From positions 1 to 44,740 of the forward strand of contig JAFLRX010000019.1 in assembly GCA_022511265.1 (NCBI GenBank): DNA of 44,740 bases. Reading direction: 5' to 3'. The position numbers were made by a program, and so were the translations under genes. Of this stretch, positions 1 through 8,115 are shown piece by piece. Each line of letters begins with the position of its first letter. The first letter of the stretch is position 1. The notes below the pieces were generated by a model that made no database searches, was not told the origin of the DNA, and worked only from the letters and a program-made list of their open reading frames with translations. Origin of the DNA: Eubacterium sp. GTDB lineage: Bacteria > Bacillota > Clostridia > Oscillospirales > Ruminococcaceae.

Positions 1-20
1 AAGTTTTCGGGAGGGAGTAT

Positions 21-52
21 GAGGGAGACCCTTTTACAAAAGGGTCTCCCTC
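21..52. terminator. Perfect inverted repeat downstream of the ferritin-like gene
   Basis: Two 15-base arms (21-35 and 38-52) containing gggagaccc pair perfectly across a very short loop. It lies after the minus-strand gene that ends at 98. No clear T-run follows on either strand, so a terminator role is inferred from position and stem strength. The core gggagacc also forms the arms of the hairpin at 1798-1837. Confidence 0.6.
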
Positions 53-97
53 AATGATAAGCATATAACTTTTATATCAGCGGTATCACGCTTGCCG

Positions 98-532
98 CTA
101 GAGATACTGCCGTATATCCACGGCTAATCTTTCCTCGATGTTTATCAGCCGCTTTGCTATATCCTTTGACTTTTCATCAGCTGCCTTATACTGATTGAGA
201 TACCTGCCGAGCGACTTTACCCCCATATTGCAGCCGTCGGTCATAAGGTCGGCTATTTTTTCGTCCGACTCATCCATCGAGAGCATCACGTTGGTTTTCA
301 TCCACGACATCCCCTTTGCCATTGGGTCGGGTGCTTTGCCGTCGTCACGGTATTTGTCGAGCAGCTGCTGTATCTCAATATTCAGCTTTTGGTGCTGTGC
401 CTTGCTCTCGCTCAGCAGCTTACGCAGATTGTCGTTTTTCACCTTGCCCTGCACGTTGTCTATCGACGCTACGCCCATCTGTACACCGGCGTCACATTCT
501 CTCAACAGACGAATAGTATCTTGTTCTACCAT
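98..532 (-). CDS. Ferritin-like four-helix protein (DUF2383-like), hypothetical
   Basis: A 144-residue, almost entirely helical, charged protein without signal peptide or membrane segment. I start it at the ATG at 532, preceded by aaaggag seven to eight bases upstream; a longer reading to 598 has no ribosome binding site. Glu and Asp residues in the first helix (LRECDAG), an ESKAQHQKL segment and a C-terminal NIEERLAVD helix resemble the spacing of ferritin-like bundles such as DUF2383, but the canonical metal-binding ExxH pairs are not clear. A -10 box TATAAT lies at 560-565 on this strand. Its role is unknown; proteins of this type are often stress-related. The family assignment is tentative. 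Confidence 0.55.
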   Translation of the reverse strand: MVEQDTIRLLRECDAGVQMGVASIDNVQGKVKNDNLRKLLSESKAQHQKLNIEIQQLLDKYRDDGKAPDPMAKGMSWMKTNVMLSMDESDEKIADLMTDGCNMGVKSLGRYLNQYKAADEKSKDIAKRLINIEERLAVDIRQYL

Positions 533-591
533 GCTATCACTCCTTTTTAGTTTAACAATATTATAACCGCCCGGTCGTTTTTTATTACAGA

Positions 592-620
592 TTGACAAGT
601 AAGAAAAATTGTGCTATACT
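592..620 (+). promoter_or_regulatory. Sigma-A promoter of the GH5 mannanase gene
   Basis: TTGACA (592-597), a 17-base spacer and TATACT (615-620), with TG one base before the -10 (extended -10). The match is nearly consensus and lies 33 bases before the start codon of the gene at 654. Confidence 0.85.
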
Positions 621-653
621 TAACAAAATATTTACCTGAAAAAGGAGTTAATT

Positions 654-1766
654 ATGAAAAAAGCATTATCTGTTTTTCTTGCTTTTGTTATTGCGATAAC
701 CGCGTCAGCTTGCTCGGACACAGAGCCCTCATCAACAGACAGCTCTTCCGACAGCGTAAGCAGCGCTATCGAAAGTACTGATGGCGAAAGCACCGATAAC
801 GAAAGCAGCGGCAGCCAAGACAGCGAAAACAGCGGTGATGTGTCAGACGATATCCCCGATGTTGAGGGCGGATTTAGCGTAAGCGGTACCAAGCTGCTGG
901 ACGCGAACTGCAACGAATTTGTTTTCAGAGGTATAAATCACGCACATACATGGTTTAAGGATCAGCTGGACGTTGCGCTGCCCGCTATCGCGGCAACCGG
1001 CGCAAACTCGGTGCGTATCGTTTTATCCGACGGCGGTCAGTGGACAAAGGACGGCGCGGCATCGGTAAAGAATATAATCCAAAAGTGCAAGGAAAATAAA
1101 ATGATAGCCATTCTTGAGGTGCATGACGCGACCGGAATGGACGACACCGCATCGCTTAACATGGCGGCGGATTATTGGATAGAGCTTGCCGATGTGCTGG
1201 CAGGCACCGAGGCATACGTTATCGTAAACATTGCCAACGAGTGGTTCGGCTCTTGGAACAATCTTGAGGCGTGGCGTGACGCATACATTGACGTATTGCC
1301 CAAGCTGAGAGACGCGGGTATCAAGAACACGATACTGGTAGACAGCGCGGGCTGGGGACAGTGTGCTGACAGCGTGCTGAAATACGCGCCCGATATATTC
1401 AACGCCGACCCCGACGCGAACACGATGTTCTCCGTACACATGTACGGTGCCGCGGGCAAGAACGAGGCGACAATATCAAGGATAATCAACGGCGCGATAG
1501 ATTTAGGCATCTGCCTGATAATCGGCGAGTTTGGCTATAACCACAGCGACGGCGACGTGGACGAGGCTTCGATAATGCGTATTTGCACCGAGACCGGCAC
1601 AGGATATCTCGGCTGGTCCTGGAAAGGCAACGGCGGCGGTGTTGAGTACCTCGACCTTGCCATCACTTGGGACGGCATCATACTGTCCTCTGACTGGGGT
1701 GCTGTTCTGATAAAAGGCGAGAACGGTATCAAAGAAACATCAAAAATATGCTCGGTGTTCGAGTAA
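654..1766 (+). CDS. GH5 (subfamily 8-like) endo-beta-1,4-mannanase lipoprotein
   Basis: A 370-residue secreted glycoside hydrolase. Residues 1-20 form a lipoprotein signal with the lipobox SAC (lipidated Cys20), followed by a Ser/Asp/Glu-rich linker to about residue 70 that would hold the catalytic domain off the membrane. The (beta/alpha)8 domain shows FRGINHAHTWF (91-101), GANSVRIVLSDGGQW (116-130), NIANEWFG with acid/base Glu196, HMYG (262-265), IIGEFG with nucleophile Glu292, and GWSWKGNG (320-327). These motifs fit GH5_8 mannanases; a related GH5 beta-glycanase activity is possible. There is no dockerin or carbohydrate-binding module, so it is probably cell-anchored. It has its own promoter and an AGGAG site at 643-647, and it is a single-gene unit ending at the hairpin at 1798. 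Confidence 0.88.
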   Translation: MKKALSVFLAFVIAITASACSDTEPSSTDSSSDSVSSAIESTDGESTDNESSGSQDSENSGDVSDDIPDVEGGFSVSGTKLLDANCNEFVFRGINHAHTWFKDQLDVALPAIAATGANSVRIVLSDGGQWTKDGAASVKNIIQKCKENKMIAILEVHDATGMDDTASLNMAADYWIELADVLAGTEAYVIVNIANEWFGSWNNLEAWRDAYIDVLPKLRDAGIKNTILVDSAGWGQCADSVLKYAPDIFNADPDANTMFSVHMYGAAGKNEATISRIINGAIDLGICLIIGEFGYNHSDGDVDEASIMRICTETGTGYLGWSWKGNGGGVEYLDLAITWDGIILSSDWGAVLIKGENGIKETSKICSVFE

Positions 1767-1797
1767 TCTGCTTAGTAAACTTTTAATTCTGTCACAT

Positions 1798-1837
1798 AAA
1801 ACTACAAGGGAGACCGTATGGTCTCCCTTGTAGTTTT
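1798..1837. terminator. Strong bidirectional terminator hairpin
   Basis: Eighteen-base arms (1798-1815 and 1820-1837, core acaagggagacc) with loop gtat, starting in AAAA and ending in TTTT. It follows the mannanase gene; with the hairpin at 1861 it separates two converging genes. Confidence 0.8.
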
Positions 1838-1860
1838 CATACTAAAAGTTTTTGAAGGTT

Positions 1861-1890
1861 TTAGGAAACTTTTTTCAAAAAGTTTCCTAA
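1861..1890 (-). terminator. Terminator of the sugar transferase-pyrB unit
   Basis: Fourteen-base perfect arms (1861-1874 and 1877-1890; ttaggaaacttttt) immediately after the pyrB stop codon. The arms carry the A and T tracts, so it can work in both directions. Confidence 0.7.
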
Positions 1891-1895
1891 GTCTA

Positions 1896-2966
1896 TTACA
1901 GCTTACTGTCGCAGTATTCGCACTCTAACGCAGAGCCTGCTTGGATAAAGCTCTGCGGCAGATACGGCTCGGTGTTGGTTATGCACTTAGGGTTTGCGCA
2001 TTTCTTGCCATCGGGCAAGCTGCCCTTCAGCAGCGGCTCGGAATGTATCTTGCCCTCCAGCACGCAGATAATAAGTGCCATACGCACGAACACGCCGTAG
2101 TTTGCCTGCTTGAAGTACAGCGCGCGCGGGTCGCCGTCAACCTCGGACGCTATCTCGTCCACCCTAGGCAGCGGGTGAAGCACTATCATATCCTGACGCG
2201 CCTTTGACATCTTTTCCGCGTCTAAAACAAACACGTCCTTCTGACGCTCGTACTCTTCCATGCTGGCAAAGCGTTCGCGCTGGATGCGGGTCATATACAG
2301 CATATCGAGGTCTTCTATCGCGTCCTCTATCGAGAATACCTCACGGAACTTGCAGCCGCGCTCGGTAATAATATCCTTGATGTAATCCGGCAGCCGCAGC
2401 TCTTTGGTAGATATCAGCACAAACTCGTTATTCTCATAGCAGGACAGCGCCTTTAACAGAGAATGTACGGTACGTCCGTTTATCAGGTCGCCGCAGACGC
2501 CTATCTTGAGGTTGTCCAGTCTGCCCTTTTCCATTTTCAGCGTCAGCATATCGGTAAGGGTCTGGGTCGGGTGGAGGTGTCCGCCGTCACCTGCGTTTAT
2601 CACGGGGCAGCCCGCGGTGAGTGCCGCCGCCTTTGCGCTGCCCTCCATGGGGTTGCGGATAACGAGGATATCAGCGTAGTTGCTGACTACCTTTGTGGTG
2701 TCCTTTAGGTTCTCTCCCTTTGCCACGGAGGACACCGACGGATTGTCAAAGCCTATCAGCCCGCCGCCCAGCCGCAGCATGGCGGTCTGAAAGCTCATCT
2801 GGGTACGGGTGGACGGCTCGTAAAACAGCGTCGCCATTATCTTACCGCTGCACCTTTGGGAATACGCGGCGGGATTTTTTACTATATCCTGCGCCAGTCT
2901 TACTATTGCGTCCCAGTCGTCTCTCTTATAATCATCAAGGTCGATAAGATGTTCAAGTCTTTCCAT
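1896..2966 (-). CDS. pyrB: Aspartate carbamoyltransferase with C-terminal PyrI-type zinc domain
   Basis: Catalyses carbamoyl phosphate + L-aspartate to N-carbamoyl-aspartate, the committed step of pyrimidine synthesis. Carbamoyl-phosphate motifs STRT (52-55), GDGGHLHPTQ (126-135) and HPLPR (264-268) are intact, as is the KGE loop (83-85). The catalytic chain ends near residue 310. It continues into a segment with Cys323-x4-Cys328 and Cys349-x2-Cys352 around CITNTEP, which closely matches the zinc domain of the separate regulatory chain PyrI. The nucleotide-binding half of PyrI is absent. The ATG overlaps the end of the upstream sugar transferase gene by 14 bases and has a GGAGGT site, so translation is probably coupled. 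No other pyrimidine-pathway gene except pyrH is in the window. Confidence 0.93.
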   Translation of the reverse strand: MERLEHLIDLDDYKRDDWDAIVRLAQDIVKNPAAYSQRCSGKIMATLFYEPSTRTQMSFQTAMLRLGGGLIGFDNPSVSSVAKGENLKDTTKVVSNYADILVIRNPMEGSAKAAALTAGCPVINAGDGGHLHPTQTLTDMLTLKMEKGRLDNLKIGVCGDLINGRTVHSLLKALSCYENNEFVLISTKELRLPDYIKDIITERGCKFREVFSIEDAIEDLDMLYMTRIQRERFASMEEYERQKDVFVLDAEKMSKARQDMIVLHPLPRVDEIASEVDGDPRALYFKQANYGVFVRMALIICVLEGKIHSEPLLKGSLPDGKKCANPKCITNTEPYLPQSFIQAGSALECEYCDSKL

Positions 2967-4356
2967 TATCCTTGACCTCCGTCTCTTTCTTTGTTATCTC
3001 AGCTGTCGCCTGTCCCTCTTTAATACCCTCGGTGCTTTCCTCCGGCATAAAGATTATCTTTATCGTCTTTAAGATAAGCATTATATCCTGCGCAAACGAA
3101 TATTTTTCGATATACATTAAGTCCAGCTTTAGCTTGTCATACGGTGTGGTGTTGTATTTTCCCACCACCTGCGCGTTGCCGGTAAGTCCCGCCTTTACCT
3201 TCAGGCGGAAGGAAAACTCCGGCATTTCCTTTTCGTACTGGGCGTGTATCTCGGGTCGCTCAGGTCGCGGACCTACCACCGACATATCGCCCTTGAAGAT
3301 GTTGAACAGCTGCGGCAGCTCGTCAAAACGTATCTTGCGGATGATCTTACCGACAGGGGTGATACGCTTGTCCTTTGCGCTGGCAAGGCGGGCTACGCCG
3401 TCGCTTTCGGCATTTACCACCATGCTGCGGAATTTCAGCAGCTTGAACTCTTTTTTATCTATCGTATAGCGCGTCTGCTTATACAGTATCGGACCGCCGT
3501 CATACAGCTTGATAGCCAGCGCGGTTATTATCATAAACGGCGCGGCTATCACTATGCCGATACTTGACATTATGATGTCGGACAGCCGCTTTATCGCGCG
3601 CTTTTCTATGCCGAGACCGTCATTTTTCGAGGTTATCAGCGGGGTGTCGAACAGCTCGTTATTGTCCGAGCCGCGCACGATGATATCCGATATTTTCGGC
3701 ACAAGATATGTGCGTATCGAATGTTTGAAGCAGTATTTAAGTATATCGTTTCTTATATCGTTGGGGGTGTCGCATATCACCACCGCGTCAAATTCTTCCA
3801 GTCTGCCTGTGATATAATCAAACCCCATCGAGACGTTTATCATCTCGGAAACAAGATATTTGTCCGAGCGGCGGCTCATTTTCTCCGCCAGCATCATCGC
3901 GGGGTGCTCGTTTCCGTACAGCATCACGACGTTTTTCGCGGGGTAAAGGTTGCGTATAATCGCGCCGCTGACCAGCGCCCAGATGACTATCACCGCGCTC
4001 TGATACAGCATACCGATAAACATCGGTCCTATCTCCAGCATCTGCCGCGCGATAAGACTTATCTGAAAATACGCGACCACGTTGGTACAAAATGTCGCCA
4101 ATATCTGCGAGACGATAATGTCCGCCGTTTTCAGCGTGCCGACCTTAAGTCCGCGGTATATTTTTGAAAATACCCATAATATCGCCATATACAGGCCGAA
4201 CAGCACCCAGTTGCCCTTGGCAAAAAAGCTGTTCTGCATCTGAGCGTTGTAAAAGTTTATCCAAATGATGCCGAACGCGGAAGTAAGCCAGGTCAGCAGC
4301 ACCAAAGAATCTATAAAAAGCGCGACGCGCTTGTATTTTTCTTTATCTCTGTTCAA
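2953..4356 (-). CDS. Polyprenyl glycosylphosphotransferase (exopolysaccharide priming)
   Basis: A 467-residue membrane enzyme that would transfer a sugar-1-phosphate to undecaprenyl phosphate to start a surface polysaccharide. Four hydrophobic helices (about 10-32, 49-67, 79-101, 111-135) precede a Rossmann-like region (141-245). The bacterial sugar transferase domain (251-440) follows, with a re-entrant hydrophobic helix (260-284), KLLKFRSM (305-312), the catalytic Asp345-Glu346 in RFDELPQLFNI, and GPRPERPE (362-369). The start is TTG with a GGGAGG site eight bases upstream, reading MNRDKEKYK. It belongs to the WbaP/WcaJ-type large family; the sugar specificity cannot be read. It is the first gene from the promoter at 4406-4434 and is overlapped by pyrB. 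Confidence 0.92.
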   Translation of the reverse strand: MNRDKEKYKRVALFIDSLVLLTWLTSAFGIIWINFYNAQMQNSFFAKGNWVLFGLYMAILWVFSKIYRGLKVGTLKTADIIVSQILATFCTNVVAYFQISLIARQMLEIGPMFIGMLYQSAVIVIWALVSGAIIRNLYPAKNVVMLYGNEHPAMMLAEKMSRRSDKYLVSEMINVSMGFDYITGRLEEFDAVVICDTPNDIRNDILKYCFKHSIRTYLVPKISDIIVRGSDNNELFDTPLITSKNDGLGIEKRAIKRLSDIIMSSIGIVIAAPFMIITALAIKLYDGGPILYKQTRYTIDKKEFKLLKFRSMVVNAESDGVARLASAKDKRITPVGKIIRKIRFDELPQLFNIFKGDMSVVGPRPERPEIHAQYEKEMPEFSFRLKVKAGLTGNAQVVGKYNTTPYDKLKLDLMYIEKYSFAQDIMLILKTIKIIFMPEESTEGIKEGQATAEITKKETEVKDNGKT

Positions 4357-4405
4357 GCGTCAAACCTCCCGATGATGTTCCGTCCTGAAATCCCTAATTA
4401 AAATA

Positions 4406-4434
4406 AGTATACCATATTTCCCGACAATAATCAA
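4406..4434 (-). promoter_or_regulatory. Promoter of the sugar transferase-pyrB unit
   Basis: On the minus strand TTGATT, a 17-base spacer and TATACT with TGG directly before it (extended -10). The 17-mer gaaatatggtatactta around the -10 (4404-4420) is identical in the hom promoter (9887-9903). Confidence 0.8.
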
Positions 4435-4561
4435 GCGTTTATGATAGGCTTTTAGCCTTTCCGCCGAAAAACCGCGTTTTTTTGTATGGCATATACTTCC
4501 CTGCCCGGTCATATTATTTTGTAAAGGACAAGCGGACTGCACAAAGAAAGGATGTATCATA

Positions 4562-5308
4562 ATGGAATTTATCACTAACGGACTTACCGCGGAGGAATTT
4601 ATAAAGCAGCGCAACGGCTTTTATCAGCCGGGTATAGACAGCTCGGAGCTGTCTGAAAACATTACGGACGAGGAGGATCCCGACGACACGATAGAAATTC
4701 CAACGATACAGCCGGTAAAACGCAGCGCAAGGCGGCATATAAATGCAGCGATGCCGCTGCTGACGATAGCCGCATTGATATGTACGGCGGTAGGTTTTTT
4801 GCTGTATGGCAGCTTTTTCGGCACACTTCCGCAGGAGAATGTGGACGCGTATCTGCGGCTGCGGGTGGAGGGCGGATTTTTCGCTAACGCCAGTGCATCC
4901 TTTTTCGGCGCGCTGGCATGGGCGGCAGTGCCGTTTTTCACCGGGTTTTGCGCGGTGGGTCATCCCGTAACGCTGCTTACATTGCCGATAAAGGGCATTG
5001 GGATAGGCATGGCGGCGGCGTACTTTATCAACGGCTTCGGCGCGAACGGCGCGGCGGCGATAGCGATACTGCTCGCCCCATCGGCGGCGCTGGGGACATT
5101 GATAACCGCATATCAATGCAAGATCTCGCTGTCCGCGTCCTCGCGGCTGTTTTCCTACATAACAGGCAGGTATAACGACGCGCGGCCGTCGGTGTATTAC
5201 GGGCAGTATATCAGCCGCTCGGTGTTCTGCGCGTTCTGCTGCCTCGGAGTTGGCATAATCGACGCATTGATATCGGTGCTGTGCGGCGGGATGTTTGTTA
5301 TAGAGTAA
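4562..5308 (+). CDS. SpoIIM-like (DUF95) integral membrane protein
   Basis: A 248-residue protein with a soluble acidic N-terminus (about 1-60) and five or six hydrophobic helices: about 62-87, 110-133, 137-158, 160-182 and 218-246. The layout, small-residue-rich helices with FFTGFCAVGHPVTLL and IKGIGIGMAAAYFING, resembles the SpoIIM/DUF95 family. SpoIIM itself acts with SpoIIP and SpoIID in peptidoglycan remodelling during engulfment; whether this paralogue does so is not shown. Start ATG 4562 has aaagga about nine bases upstream. It is a monocistronic unit closed by the terminator at 5319. Family call is from pattern only. Confidence 0.6.
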   Translation: MEFITNGLTAEEFIKQRNGFYQPGIDSSELSENITDEEDPDDTIEIPTIQPVKRSARRHINAAMPLLTIAALICTAVGFLLYGSFFGTLPQENVDAYLRLRVEGGFFANASASFFGALAWAAVPFFTGFCAVGHPVTLLTLPIKGIGIGMAAAYFINGFGANGAAAIAILLAPSAALGTLITAYQCKISLSASSRLFSYITGRYNDARPSVYYGQYISRSVFCAFCCLGVGIIDALISVLCGGMFVIE

Positions 5309-5318
5309 ATGATAAAAA

Positions 5319-5357
5319 AATCCCCCTGAACGGTTGTTGCCGTTCAGGGGAATTTTT
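5319..5357. terminator. Rho-independent terminator
   Basis: Eleven-base arms 5323-5333 and 5340-5350 (cccctgaacgg), loop ttgttg, with an A-run before and TTTTTT after. It ends the SpoIIM-like gene. Confidence 0.9.
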
Positions 5358-5395
5358 TATTGTTTATTTCGCCCCAACATCAACCGATTTACATC

Positions 5396-5424
5396 TTTAC
5401 AAATCATCCAAAATATGATAAAAT
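5396..5424 (+). promoter_or_regulatory. Promoter of the flippase unit
   Basis: TTTACA (5396-5401), 17-base spacer, TAAAAT (5419-5424) with TGA directly before it. The roughly 95-base leader to the start codon contains two small GC-rich hairpins (5442-5458 and 5478-5491). Confidence 0.75.
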
Positions 5425-5519
5425 AAAAAAAGAGTATGTCCTGCGGCAGAAAGCCGCACATATGTGTTAAAAATTACGGCGGATCGCCGCCTATACTTTA
5501 AGATATAAGGACTTTTCGG

Positions 5520-7055
5520 ATGAAGATAAATCAGTTAAAAGCGGGCTCGGTGCTCTCTTATCTGTCGCTGTTTTTAGGGACGGTGGTATCGCTGGTCTAC
5601 ACGCCGATAATGATAGAGCGGCTTGGGACTAGTGAGTACGGCGTATATTCGCTGGTGCTGCCGGTGGTGTCCTATCTGAATTTGTTCACTTTCGGACTTG
5701 GCAGCGCGTATACGAGATTTTACACAAGATATAAAGAGTCCAACGACCGTTACGGCATGGCAAAGCTGAACGGTATGTTCATCATAATATACACTGTCCT
5801 CGGCACGCTTGTTGCCGTGGTGGGCTGTATCATCGCGGGCTATCCGCGTATAGCGTTCGGCAGCGAGCTGACGCAGGAAGAGCTGGACATCGCGGTGCGG
5901 CTGATGTATATTATGACCTTTACCGCCGCTGTCAATTTCCCGGTCAGCGTGTTTGAATCGAATATAATGGTAAACGAGCGGTATGTGTTTTTAAAGCTGA
6001 TGGCGTTTGCCAAGTCGGTTATCAATCCGCTGCTGATAATCCCCATGCTGATGATAGGTATGCGCTCTGAGGCGATAGCGTACATGAGCCTTGCCTTTGC
6101 GATAGTCAGCGGTGTGCTGGAAATATATTACTGCTTTGCCAAGCTGAAGATGAAGATAAACTTCTCGGCGTTCGATTTCCGTCTGCTGAGAGAGATGACG
6201 AGGTTTACCGGCTGGGTGTTCATCGGCATTGTCGTAGACCAACTGAACTGGAACGTTGATAAGATACTTCTCGGTCATATCCGCGGCTCGGAAAGCGTCG
6301 CGATATACAATATAGCCTCTCAGCTCAATATTTACTATATGTCGATGGCGACTACGTTCTCAGCAATATTTACCCCGCGTGTGCATCAGATGGTAGTAAA
6401 TAATGAGCCTAACAAAAAGATAAGCGACCTGTTCATACGGGTGGGACGTTTTCAGTTTGTCGTACTGATAATGGTACTGCTGGGCTTTGTCGCGGTGGGT
6501 TATCCGTTTGTGATATTCTGGGTAGGCGAGCAAAACACAGCCGCGTTTGTTATCGCGCTGCTGCTGTTTATACCGACGATACTGCCCAGTATACAAAACC
6601 TCGGCATAGAGATACAGCGCGCGAAAAATATGCACCACTTCCGCTCGGTCACTTATCTTATCGTGTCTGTAGTGAATATCCTGCTCAGCATACCGCTGTG
6701 TATGGCGTTCGGCGAGATAGGCGTTGCTATCGGTACGGCGATACCCGTGTTTGTCGGCAACGGACTGCTGATGAACTGGTATTACAATAAATATATCGGG
6801 CTGGATATCCCGCGCTTTTGGCGGCGTATCGGCGCATTGCTGCCGTCTATGATGATACCTGCGGCTGTCGCGCTGATAATAGGAATATTCGTACCGATAA
6901 CCAGCCTGTGGATGATGGTGCTGTTCGGCGCGATATTTGTGGCGGTGTACGTGGTATTTGTATGGAATGCCGGATTGACGCCGAGAGAAAAAGAGATAGT
7001 CACCACCCCGATGAAAAAGATGATAGGCAGATTGCTGGAAAAAATTCTGGGATAG
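5520..7055 (+). CDS. Oligosaccharide flippase / polysaccharide transporter (MOP superfamily)
   Basis: A 511-residue protein of about fourteen membrane helices, the size and profile of Wzx-type polysaccharide exporters. The N-terminal segment (SVLSYLSLFLGTVVSLVYTP, then GTSEYGVYSL at about 36-45) is typical of the family. It would move lipid-linked saccharide units across the membrane. ATG 5520 follows ataagga. The next gene, an ATP-grasp protein of the sugar-transfer type, starts 22 bases downstream, and a priming glycosyltransferase lies on the other strand at 2953-4356, so a surface polysaccharide role is well supported by context. Specific substrate unknown. A teichoic-acid or SpoVB-like role cannot be excluded. 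Confidence 0.88.
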   Translation: MKINQLKAGSVLSYLSLFLGTVVSLVYTPIMIERLGTSEYGVYSLVLPVVSYLNLFTFGLGSAYTRFYTRYKESNDRYGMAKLNGMFIIIYTVLGTLVAVVGCIIAGYPRIAFGSELTQEELDIAVRLMYIMTFTAAVNFPVSVFESNIMVNERYVFLKLMAFAKSVINPLLIIPMLMIGMRSEAIAYMSLAFAIVSGVLEIYYCFAKLKMKINFSAFDFRLLREMTRFTGWVFIGIVVDQLNWNVDKILLGHIRGSESVAIYNIASQLNIYYMSMATTFSAIFTPRVHQMVVNNEPNKKISDLFIRVGRFQFVVLIMVLLGFVAVGYPFVIFWVGEQNTAAFVIALLLFIPTILPSIQNLGIEIQRAKNMHHFRSVTYLIVSVVNILLSIPLCMAFGEIGVAIGTAIPVFVGNGLLMNWYYNKYIGLDIPRFWRRIGALLPSMMIPAAVALIIGIFVPITSLWMMVLFGAIFVAVYVVFVWNAGLTPREKEIVTTPMKKMIGRLLEKILG

Positions 7056-7077
7056 CCTTTGTAAAGGAGAATGACGT

Positions 7078-8103
7078 TTGTTTCTGGTAAAGATAAAAAG
7101 CTTTTTCACCCGCCTTGTAGAGGGCAGCATAAAGCGAATGTTTATCAATATGAAATGCATACATGAGGAGACGGGCAAGAACCGATTTATCATGTTCTTT
7201 GATATATTGTGGTGCGCGGTGCGGTACTCGGTGGGACATCTTGACTACCGTGTGCTGGGCTTTGCGCTGATAAAGGGCAAGGACCGCAAGACCTTTCTCA
7301 CAATGAACCACAACCTGACGGTGGCGAACAAGCTCAACGACAAGAGCCTGTTCTACATACTCAACGACAAGACTGAGTTTGACCGCCGCTACAGCGAATA
7401 TCTCGGACGCGGGTTTATCGACTTGCATAAAGAGGATGCGCAGGCGCTCGCAAAGTTCTGCGAGGGTAAAAAGACAATATTCGCAAAGTCTACCGAGGAC
7501 TTCGGCGGGGCGGGTATGTCAAGGGAGATAATTGCCCCCGATACCGATTTTAACGCGCTTTATGAAAAACTCTGCAAAAACGGGCAATATCTTGTCGAGG
7601 ACGAGATAATCCAGCATGAGAGAATGAGTGAGATGTGTCCCGCGTCGGTCAATACTGTAAGAATAGCGACGATAAATTATAAGGATGAAGTACATTTTCT
7701 GTATGCGCTGCTGCGCGTCGGCAACGGCGTAAACTGCGTTGATAACATATGCAGCGGCGGTATGTACGTCATTATCGGCGACGACGGCGTGATACGCAAG
7801 AACGCATACTGCAACGACGATTTCCGCTATTATGAGGCACACCCCGTGACCGGCGTGAAATTTGCCGGCTTTGAGATACCTTATTTTAACGAGGCGGTGG
7901 AGATGTGCAAAAAGGCCGCCACTGTTACGCCGGGCATAGGCTATGTCGGCTGGGATGTGGCTATTACACAGACCGGACCGGTGCTGGTAGAGGGCAACAC
8001 AATGCCCAGCTATGCGCTGTGCCAGAATCATTTGCAGATAGACGGCGGTAAGGGCATTCTGCCGAAATACGAGGCGATACTCGGCAAGGAATTTTTCAAG
8101 TAA
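7078..8103 (+). CDS. Sugar-transfer associated ATP-grasp protein
   Basis: A 341-residue soluble protein of the ATPgrasp_ST type (PF14397-like). It shows KSTEDFGGAGMSREI (about 140-154), a hinge with VEDEIIQHERM (about 175-185), NTVRIAT, CSGGMYV, and the metal-binding end GWDVAITQTGPVLVEGN (about 289-305). These are the expected ATP-grasp order: lysine/glycine loop, adenine clamp, acidic metal ligands. The family is found next to polysaccharide synthesis genes and is thought to ligate an amino or carboxylic substituent; the exact reaction is not known. The start is TTG at 7078, seven bases after AAAGGAGA; an ATG at 7071 is too close to the site and in another frame. Confidence 0.85.
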   Translation: MFLVKIKSFFTRLVEGSIKRMFINMKCIHEETGKNRFIMFFDILWCAVRYSVGHLDYRVLGFALIKGKDRKTFLTMNHNLTVANKLNDKSLFYILNDKTEFDRRYSEYLGRGFIDLHKEDAQALAKFCEGKKTIFAKSTEDFGGAGMSREIIAPDTDFNALYEKLCKNGQYLVEDEIIQHERMSEMCPASVNTVRIATINYKDEVHFLYALLRVGNGVNCVDNICSGGMYVIIGDDGVIRKNAYCNDDFRYYEAHPVTGVKFAGFEIPYFNEAVEMCKKAATVTPGIGYVGWDVAITQTGPVLVEGNTMPSYALCQNHLQIDGGKGILPKYEAILGKEFFK

Positions 8104-8115
8104 GAGGAAACTGAT

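Noticed and set aside
6360-7193. 277-residue antisense open frame across the flippase gene
   Set aside because: It is the shadow of a well-supported gene, rich in Arg/His/Tyr/Gln, with no domain and no ribosome binding site.
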